A stretch of 64,000 bases of DNA from Atriophallophorus winterbourni (Eukaryota > Platyhelminthes > Trematoda > Plagiorchiida > Microphallidae), in contig JACCGJ010008427.1 in the NCBI GenBank assembly GCA_013407085.1, positions 1 through 64,000 of the forward strand. The letters are read 5' to 3'. Positions 56,291 to 64,000 of this stretch are shown piece by piece (positions within the stretch are counted from its first letter, which is position 1; the number at the start of each line of letters is the position of its first letter). Under the pieces are notes generated by a model. That model had not been told where the DNA came from. It made no database searches and saw only the letters and a list, made by a program, of their open reading frames with translations. Position numbers and translations under genes: made by a program.

Positions 56291-57480
56291 GTTATAATTC
56301 TTGATTTGGTCATTTTGCGAATAATCTGTGATAACTCGATAACCACACAGAGTAGAGTACAGAATGGCGTATCAAAATGTGTAGTTCGATGTGATCTTTG
56401 CAATTAAAACAAAAACCGTACGATAGTTAACTGTGGGAGAAAGTTTGCACGCGTGAGCAAACCGAGATATTTACGTTGAAACGGTAACTTTGCTGTTAAT
56501 CGACGGACCACATCAAAACGTATAAATTCCGATAGCTCTCGTCAAAGTATAGCAAAAAATTTTGAACGGTTAAAATCCGAGTTGATTTGGCGAAGAAACG
56601 GGCAAAAGTGTCAGAGCAACAAAAATACGACCGCACGCCAGTATTGTTCGTTGGTAAAATATCTCTGTCCATTCAAAGTGGTCTATAATACAGTGTCGTG
56701 TAACTCTTCTAACCTGTCATTAAAACCTATTTAAGAGCTGCTGGTCGTGAACTGTTATACAATTGACTCATTATTTCTTTACTGAGAGTTTATAGTTTGG
56801 AAGGTGTCCAGCACCACTTCACGTAGCTCATTCAGAACAGAATTTATATTGGTTTCAAGTCCTGTGATATTTACTTCGTTCACCACCTGGTCGCCCTACC
56901 GCGAATTTCTAGTTGATAGTCATCATTTTTTCAAAATTTCTTCCGCGTTAGCCTCTTGCTTTCGATTTCGAAGGGGATGTGCACCTCAAATACATAATGA
57001 TTTTAGATTTCACAAAGCTTCCTGTACGGTACTAGTCACTAGTAAAAATCTATCCAGCGGATCCGTAGCAATTGTGCGGTATTCTTTCTCTCAGTTCTGT
57101 AGCACAAGGTATATCCCAAATTTGGCAGAGGATTTATACTATTTCTAAAGCAAGTAGTCGAGAGTTGTTCCTTCGCGCGAATTGCTGAAAAATGCAGTAG
57201 GTTTTTTACTCGACTTGAATTCGTGAATCGAAATTTTACCATGGTTTTTACGGCCAGAGCTGTTTTGGGAATAAGCTCCCAAATCCAAAAATGCTCCAAT
57301 GGTGCGCGTCTAACATAGCCTAACAACCAAGATTAGCTCCTGGCCTGCACGCATGGTCCTGGGTGACTGGCGGAGCTGCTTCTACTGACAGGAGACAAGG
57401 TAAATGAGGTTGACTGGCGCCTCAAAACCAGCTTGCTTCGGGCAGGTGAAGCTCGTAAGTCCATGAAGGTGGTCCACCTT
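56291..57480. other. Spacer, no gene recognised
   Basis: Minus-strand stretches with exon-like composition occur (for example NITGLETNINSVLNELREVV near 56,780-56,880 and DPLDRFLLVTSTVQEAL near 57,010-57,065), but they are separated by stops and have no recognised family or splice structure. Confidence 0.35.
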
Positions 57481-57489
57481 GACTTAATT

Positions 57490-58200
57490 GACTTAATCCC
57501 TTGAGTTCCTGGAGGAACATAGGGCCTCGGCAACTTGTCTCCACATTGGTCTGTCCATAGCAGCTAGTTTGATGCCGTTCCAGTTAAGTCCACACTTGCG
57601 GATTTCCTCTTCACACGAGCGCTTCCAAGATAGCCTTGGGCGTCCGACCCGTCTCTTCCCGATTGGGTTCCATACCAGAGCATGACGCGTGATGTCATCA
57701 TAAGGTTCCGCAAGGTGTGCCCAACCCATCTCCACTTTCTTCTACTGATCTGCTGGGCGATCGGGTCCTCAGCAGCAATCTGCCACAGGTCTTGATTCCT
57801 TATCTTTTCTGGCCATTTACCCCAATAATTCGACGAAGGCAATTATTGTGGAATGATTGCAAGCGGCCAGAAGACTTTGCTGTCACTCGCCAGGTTTCCG
57901 ATCCATAGAGTAGCACGGATTTGACGTTGCTTCTGAATATACGGAGTTTCGTGCGTTTTGATAGAACCTTCGACTCCCAAATGGGTTTCAAAGCTATGAA
58001 CGCGTATCTTGCTTTGCCGATTCTGGCGACTATGTCTTCGTCCGTGCCACCACTTATTGAAACAATGCTGCCGAGGTAGACGAATTGCGTGACGTCTTTG
58101 ACTGCTTTACCATTGATGGTGATTGATGGGTGCTCATCAGTTAGCACACGGAGGAATTCTGTTTTTTCGGTATTCACGCGTAGTCCTGCATATGAAGCAA
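57490..58200 (-). pseudogene. RTE-type LINE ORF2 3' fragment (minus)
   Basis: Motifs in order on the minus strand: DVTQFVYLGSIVSISGGTDE, VARIGKARYAFIALKPIW, TKLRIFRSNVKSVLLYGSET, LRRIIGVNGQKR, then after a frameshift RKWRWVGHTLRN, GKRRVGRPRLSWKRSCEEEI and EALCSSRN near 57,493. This is the C-terminal part of RTE-clade ORF2. The catalytic RT core is missing, and there is a frameshift near 57,800. Confidence 0.8.
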
Positions 58201-58389
58201 AGTGTGCTAGTCTAGGGGAAGGAAAACCTCCACTGTCTCATGGCTACATCCAATCAAGTAAAAGGTTTCAGGAGTTAACCTCGAGAAAAAGTCCGGAACC
58301 GGAGTCCCTTTAGGCAGTACGAAGTTGTATTCAACTTCGTCCTGCCAAATCCTGCGAAGGCATGGTTGTCAAAACGTATCAGTCTAGAT

Positions 58390-58645
58390 GTTCAAAGTAA
58401 TTCAAAGTAATTCAAAGTTTTAATGGTCCAAAAAGTAAATACTTATACTTATATGAGAGCTAATCCGAATTTTCCCCAAACTATTAATTAGCTATCATTG
58501 TCCCATTGATTTGGGATTTTTTATATATATATTTATATAGATATATATATATATATATATATACATTTGTACCTATATTTTCCACCCTGTGGTTATTGTA
58601 AAGTTAATTGCTTTTTCAACCATAAATCTTGAATCTTGAATCTTG
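58390..58645 (+). mobile_element. Family B LINE 3' end (+), severely 5'-truncated
   Basis: Ends CAACCATAAATCTTGAATC followed by two more TTGAATC units (to 58,651), the same 3' terminus as the minus-strand copy at 23,169. Only non-coding 3' sequence is present, including the (TA)n tract at 58,529-58,563. Confidence 0.72.
58529..58563. repeat. (TA)n microsatellite
   Basis: Alternating AT tract within the family B 3' remnant. Confidence 0.95.
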
Positions 58646-58651
58646 AATCTC

Positions 58652-59480
58652 AGCGAGCGCCAATCTATCAGCATCAATTGTCCATGTTGAAAATTTTGAC
58701 CTTTCTATAATGTCGTGATTTATCTACAAATTTGCTATATTATCGTTGAGAACGAGCTGATTGGCAACCCTTGCAGAAATCGTAGTGAGATAACATCAAC
58801 ATTCTCTTATTTTAACCATAATAAAACGGTTGGTCGTCGACCTAACTGCTTGAGTTTTAACCAATTATGATTAGCCAGCGCGGCGCTGAATCAATCATCC
58901 TCGATAAGATTTACTAAAGAATACTGCCAGTTTGAACTTGAACATCACCGTAGCATGAATTGGCCCGAGCATTCACTTCGTTAGGTGACATATTTGGAAG
59001 AAGAATTCGGGTCAACCAGTTGAACTAGTCCTGCACATACAAGTTCCCCACCACTCCTGCTGCTGCAAAACTTGTACACTTGGTCAAATAGTCCTCAAAA
59101 TTTAATTGATTGATAATTTAACTTTGGGGTCAAATGTCAAACAGTCAGGCGAACACTAAACCTATGTCTTAACTGCCACTGTTCATGAAAACTCGACCTG
59201 TGCTCTATCACATGAATGCTCATGCATTTAAACATTAATTTCATTCTCGTAGACACCTCCCATACGTGCTATTTCACGTAGTTGGCTTTAGCAGCATTGG
59301 CATCTAGAGATTCGCCATAGCAACGCATTTTTACATCCTGAAATGTATTCTCAAAACAAACTTTCACTGAGTAAAGTAAATGTTAATATGAATTGTATCC
59401 GTTATTGCTGATCTGTTGCGGTTGCGGACTCATTTGGTTGTAAATGACAAGCGCATGATGTTTTCATGATGTACAACTTA
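58652..59480. other. Spacer, no gene recognised
   Basis: No coding, RNA or repeat feature that I can support. Confidence 0.5.
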
Positions 59481-61110
59481 TCGAATAATCTGCAATCAGA
59501 AGTCGATAACAGTATCTGCTCTTCCCCAGCTTGCAGATTACGCATTACACCGTGGCTCCACAGTGAGTGGTCAAGAGCAAGTTACTCCAACTCGTAGGGT
59601 CAATGCTGAGAGCTTTCGTAACTCTTTAGCAAACCTCTTTGATTTGCAAGTGCAGTCTGCTTAAAGGTCGACTTTTCCGATTTCAACTCACCAAGGAGCA
59701 GATCTTTTGAAATACGGCCATTTTCCATTCCATACACATAGCCTAATCAGCGTAGGCGGTGCTGTCGTATAAAGGTGAACATGCTCTGTAGAGAAGCTGT
59801 AGAAAGCACTTCTTCGTTCATAAATCTACATATTCGCGATATTTTAAGATACAGCGGATGTTTTTATATGGAAGGCATTCAGCTTCCGTTTGTATCTTGC
59901 GTGGATCGTCCAGGCTTCACTGTTGTACACTTATGATTTATTACGCATACACTGTATACCATCATCTTTGAATTCACAGTAAACTTGCGGTTTCCCCAGA
60001 CACGACACTTTAATTGGGACAAAACGGCAGCTGTTATGCCAATCCGCCTATCAATCTCCGTGTCTAGTGAGAGGTTATCCGCAATGTTTGAATCAAGATA
60101 TGTGAAAGTATTTACTGGTTCAAGCTAACAGTATTCAACAGTGACGATGAGAGGCGATACAGTCCCTTGACCAAGGACAACGCTGATGCTCATGCTCATG
60201 CTCATGGTAACTGTCAGAACAAAGTCTCTGTATGCCGACGAAAAAACATTCAATGAGTGACTGAAGCTGCTCATGTGAGTGAACACTAATCGCTGCATCG
60301 TCGGCAAATAGCAGGTCACGGATTAGCACATCCCGTGCCTCCTTTTGTGCCCTCAGCCGGTTCAAGTTGAAAAGCCTGTCATCACTTCGTGTACCTATGT
60401 AAATGCCTTCCGTTCTTGTCTTAAAAGCGTGCTCCAGAAGCAATGCAAATAAAATGCCGAACAGCATCCTTGTTTGACGTCTCGGCTAATTTCAATGGCT
60501 TCTGAACTGAAACCGTTCAAATGGACTGAGCCATTTATGCCAGAGTAAAAAGAATTAGCGAGTGTGATCAGTTTTGAATGGCAGCCTATGATATCAAGCA
60601 TTTTGAAAAGACCTTCCGTGCTGACGTAGTCGAATGCCTTCGTTAAATCAATAAAAAACAGTGTATAATGGCATGCGCCCTTCCCGACACGTTTCTTGAA
60701 GTTGTCTCAGGGAGAGAAGATCATGTTAACGGTTGATCATCCCCTGCAGAAGCCACATTGAAATTCGGAGTAAAATCTAAGCTAAAACTTGTAGCTGCAT
60801 CTGTAAAACTTCAGCAAACAATTTCCTACAACATTCAGAATTGAGATTCCTTGTTGCAGTCTCATCAATCATGGTTATTCTCAATTAGCGTGATGACATT
60901 GGTAACTCGCAACTCTTGTGGGAGGCACTCCTCCTGCCGCGGCTGAAGAAGCAAACGACTGATGAGCTTAGTTGGAATTCGGTTTTCACCAGCGGTCTCT
61001 CCTTTCGCTAAGCTGTCGTTTTCTTTAGTGAGCTCTGTAAATTCTAATTAATGCGTACCTATTTTATAAGCATTAGTTAATAACCGAGTGTCGAACTTAT
61101 AGTAGATAAC
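59481..61110 (-). pseudogene. LINE family C, longest fragment (minus)
   Basis: Minus-strand order: decayed upstream RT (60,480-61,110), MLFGILFALLLEHAFKTRTE, IYIGTRSDDRLFNLNRLRAQ, catalytic DVLIRDLLFADDAAISVHSH (near 60,290-60,350), then decayed thumb blocks down to about 59,520. The palm Asp pair is intact in this copy, unlike 21,9xx. A GCTCAT hexanucleotide repeat at about 60,182-60,206 gives a His/Glu run. From 60,336 rightward it is the source-like homologue of 22,094-23,168. Confidence 0.78.
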
Positions 61111-61805
61111 AATTTTATATTTTGTGTAAATTCTTTCCAACAATAAAATTTTTATTTCGAATAAAATAATCAGTTCGCACAAAGCTTCGTCAAAACAATA
61201 TGATATTGCAGTTCCGGAGAATTATTTAAAATACTGCCTCCGAACATCACTTAACAAGCGTGCATGTGAAAGATTTGTGTTATGTAGACGGTAACATGCG
61301 AGCTTCTCTGGAACTTAGTTGAATCGCGCCAGCTGTATTCTTGCCATCTACCCTACAAAATTATGAGCTGATCATACCGAGGGTGAAGTATTTTCGTAAC
61401 ACGTGAGTAGAACATTTATCAAAAGTATCAAACGACATGTATGATGACCAGAAGCAAGTTAGTAATTATCGTACGTAATAAACCGGCTGGTTAGTAGCGA
61501 CAAGACTCAGAATAGTTCAAGCAATAATATTTCGGCAAGGTTTCCATGTAATTTTACTCGCAAAAGATAGAAAAACATCATATTATTTGCCTGTGAATAC
61601 GATCGTATTTTTGTGTGGAACATAACGGGTGACCTTTAGAACTTGTTACAGATCACGTAACAAGCGGACACGTTGCGCCAACATTTGAATAAACGTGTTT
61701 CGTTTTTGTTTATAGTTCCAGACCAACCTATTGACCTCCACCAAAAATCATTTAGTTATTATTCGTATGGTTTAAAATCGAATTTAATGCAAGTATACCA
61801 ATAGT
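61111..61805. other. Empty-site homologue of the family B insertion, then spacer
   Basis: 61,111-61,643 equals 22,870-23,168 plus 25,274-25,509 without the LINE; the junction reads CACGTGAGTAGAAC at about 61,400-61,413. After 61,643 the sequence is unrelated to copy 1 and holds no recognised feature. Confidence 0.8.
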
Positions 61806-61948
61806 TGCAAGCGCTGCGGGAGAGATTGTTCCTCCGGAATCGGACTGTTTAGTAATTCGAAAAGCTGTAGAACATGACAATTCATGCGATTGTGATGTAC
61901 ATTCATGGTCGACATCGACCGAAGGAGGCCAACAACAACAACAACCAA
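61806..61948 (+). pseudogene. LINE family C 3' tail fragment (+)
   Basis: Reads AGEIVPPESDCLVIRKAVEH and CDCDVHSWSTSTEGG, then GGAGGCC(AAC)n. It is the same 3' end as 26,785 and is heavily 5'-truncated. Confidence 0.75.
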
Positions 61949-63411
61949 TATTTGCCACCTCGTCCCAACTACTAATTGTTCTAGAAGTTTATGAATTTTG
62001 GTTACAAAATGTATATTCAACACAGGATGACCAACTTACACTGCATGTTTACCGTTTACAGTCAACTTTTCAGTACCCCACGGATCGGTGGCTCAGTACG
62101 GACTTAAGACGCACCGTGAGAATCTCTTGCTTTACCACAGTGTTGCATCGCATAAAACTTAACATAATCACAATATCCATTCATCGAGCACAACAACTGC
62201 CTTGGTGTGAAATGAGCACCTTTGCTAGTTCATGTTAAACGCTTAAACGACTACCTTTCACAATACTGCTAACTTTACTAGTGTGAAGCACTCGAGCATT
62301 TGTCGCTAGATTTGTTTGGTGCGGTAACGCTGTTCTACTAGCCGTCCTCTACTAAGAATTATGTCTTGCGATTTTGTCTGTTTTGCACAGTTGTAGAAGT
62401 TGTGAACTGTTGCCATTACGTTCAGAACGGCGTCAAATGTGTGCGCGGAATTCGGTCTCATAATCTCAGCCTAATGAATACCTAATTTCTTAATCGATAT
62501 ATTGACACCTTGAAGGCGGGTGCAACGTTGACGGTAGTTCAGAACCGTGAATAAACACGGCCATACTATAAAAGCCTATTGTTGTTCATGGAAAAGTCCT
62601 TCTATGTATATTTTACTTGGAGCAATACTGACGAGAAAAACGCCATTAGCTCCATACTATGTAGGCCATGTTTGAGAATCTTCTTTAGAGCTTCGAATTT
62701 CTGTCCTTGTTAAGTCAACGGTAAAGCAGTAAAAACTTGATGGTTCTCAAGTAAACGCCAAAAAGCAAGTAATGAATTAATCCAAATCCGTGCAACTTTG
62801 TCAAACATAGTTGTTTGTTTTGTGCACTGCGGTGAGCAACTTCGTTACATTCAATTAATTTTTGTCCGAGTTTTTCTAACATTGCATTATCTATCCTAAT
62901 GTCGAGAAGACTTTTGGAAACCAGAGAGCATTCGTTTCTCGAACTGACACCTTGATCATATGCACCATGCTCGATAAATATGTTCTGAATAATGGGTTAT
63001 GACATATTTTGCTAACATTTCACTTCTGTCGCATAAGCATATTTCAACTGTTACCAAAATACTAGTGTAATCTTCTTTGGCAAACATTCCCTCTATGGCT
63101 TTATTTCCCGATTGATCTCAAACTTATTCCAACATCTTGCCATAATTTGAATACATTCTTCGTTAGTTATACTCGTGTCTATAGGATCACCGGAAATATG
63201 CTAAAATCTCATTCTACACTGATTATTTTACTAAGAAACGGTGCACAAAACGAGTGTATAATGAAAATGCAACACAGCCAAAATTTCAATGAGAGTTCAC
63301 AAACAATTACATTTGCGGTGTGGCCAATTGTTGGAATGCGAAACGTTGAGCCCTTGGCGGAGAACAAACATTCAATGATCAATGGATATCATCATTCAGA
63401 AGTGTAATTTG
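61949..63411. other. Spacer, no gene recognised
   Basis: An A-box-like GGTGGCTCAGTACGG at about 62,088-62,102 has no matching B box or tRNA fold. An 86-codon plus-strand frame at 63,147-63,407 has no recognisable motif. Confidence 0.45.
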
Positions 63412-63930
63412 AAGACGAGGCCTGGTGATAGTTGTTGATGTCCATCCACGATACGTTCATGATACAACGGATGCTTCCTAGATGGAAAGCATTTAGCTTC
63501 CGTTCATGTCTTGCGTGGGTGATCCAGGTTTCACTGCCGTACAGTGAAGCATATAGTACGCACATGTTGTATACCATCATCTTTGTCTTTACAGTCAGCT
63601 TGCGGTTACACCAAACACGAGGGTTCAATCGGGACAGAATGACAGCTGCTCTGCCAATCCGCTTATCAATCTGCGTGTCTAGTGTATCCAATGGTTAAAC
63701 CAAGATATGTGAAATGATGTACTGGTTCAAGCTGACAGTTTCCAACAGTGATGATTGGATTCGATAAAATCCCTTGACCAAGGACTTTGCCAAGCTTATG
63801 CAGATTGTTTGCCCAGTCTTTGCATGTCGACGAAAAGCAGTCTATTAGCGACTGGATGTGTTCTTGGGATTGAGCAATAATGGCTGCATCGTCAGCAAAC
63901 AGCAGGTCACGGTTTAGCACATTCGGGATA
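63412..63930 (-). pseudogene. LINE family C fragment (minus), cut at 63,920
   Basis: LNRDLLFADDAAIIAQSQEH, VLGQGILSNPIITVGNCQLE, VHHFTYLGLTIG, DKRIGRAAVILSRLNPRVWC, RKLTVKTKMMVYNMCVLYAS and YGSETWITHARHERKL. It is the least decayed RT stretch of this family here, with the catalytic FADD kept and one frameshift near 63,680. It ends abruptly at CATTCGGGATATT instead of continuing into the upstream RT. Confidence 0.82.
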
Positions 63931-63936
63931 TTTTAC

Positions 63937-64000
63937 CAAATACAAACAATGCATGCAACGTTCGAAAGTTGTTCCAACTTATTTGTTTTACGGGTTCCAA
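63937..64000 (-). repeat. Inverted copy of the repeat at 54,349-54,412
   Basis: Reverse complement matches almost throughout (AACAAATAAGTTGGAACAAC is identical). It continues past the window end. Confidence 0.8.

Noticed and set aside
60135..60467. His-Glu repeat (HEHEHEH) as a metal-binding motif
   Set aside because: Produced by a GCTCAT hexanucleotide repeat inside a decayed LINE reading frame.
62080..62130. tRNA-derived element suggested by GGTGGCTCAGTACGG
   Set aside because: No B box or acceptor stem downstream.
1..64000. Prokaryotic features (operons, ribosome binding sites, CRISPR array)
   Set aside because: Spliced gene structure and eukaryotic retroelements throughout; no spaced direct-repeat array is present.

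Overview
This looks like nuclear DNA of a flatworm, most likely a digenean trematode. The reasons are a spliced hexokinase-like gene whose exons match the schistosome hexokinase family as I remember it, short AT-rich introns, and a dense load of CR1-like, RTE-like and Penelope-like retroelements with hammerhead-ribozyme-like motifs. No search was run, so the species is open. No intact host gene is visible. Most of the window is mobile-element sequence in varying decay.

Layout. Positions 1-22,097 and 28,815-50,534 are two direct copies of one segment, nearly identical apart from scattered substitutions and small indels. Each copy holds, in order: the left arm of a large inverted repeat, split by a CR1-like LINE (family A) and a short RTE-derived element; an asymmetric core with a Penelope-like element (PLE) that itself carries a 443-bp terminal-inverted-repeat element and a ~2.1 kb unknown insertion; the right arm of the inverted repeat, with an old CR1-type fragment (family D); a hexokinase pseudogene containing a striking palindrome; and an antisense LINE of a third family (C).

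The two copies end differently. Copy 1 jumps at 22,097 to sequence that otherwise occurs at 60,336-61,643, as if ~9.8 kb of copy 2 (50,535-60,339) had been deleted between two family C LINEs. Copy 1 also carries a family B LINE (23,169-25,273) whose empty site is preserved at ~61,407. The 50.5-64 kb part holds further LINE pieces: a third RTE-derived short element, an internally deleted family B LINE, a repeat with an intact hammerhead core, RTE fragments and more family C fragments.

Reading. Both hexokinase copies share the same palindrome, missing central exons and frameshift, so the gene was dead before the segment was copied. The two segments may be a real tandem segmental duplication, or two haplotypes joined end to end by the assembler. 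The sequence alone cannot decide. The most interesting signals are the hexokinase palindrome, the hammerhead-core repeat, the precise DNA-transposon footprint inside the PLE, and two independent non-autonomous LINE derivatives.
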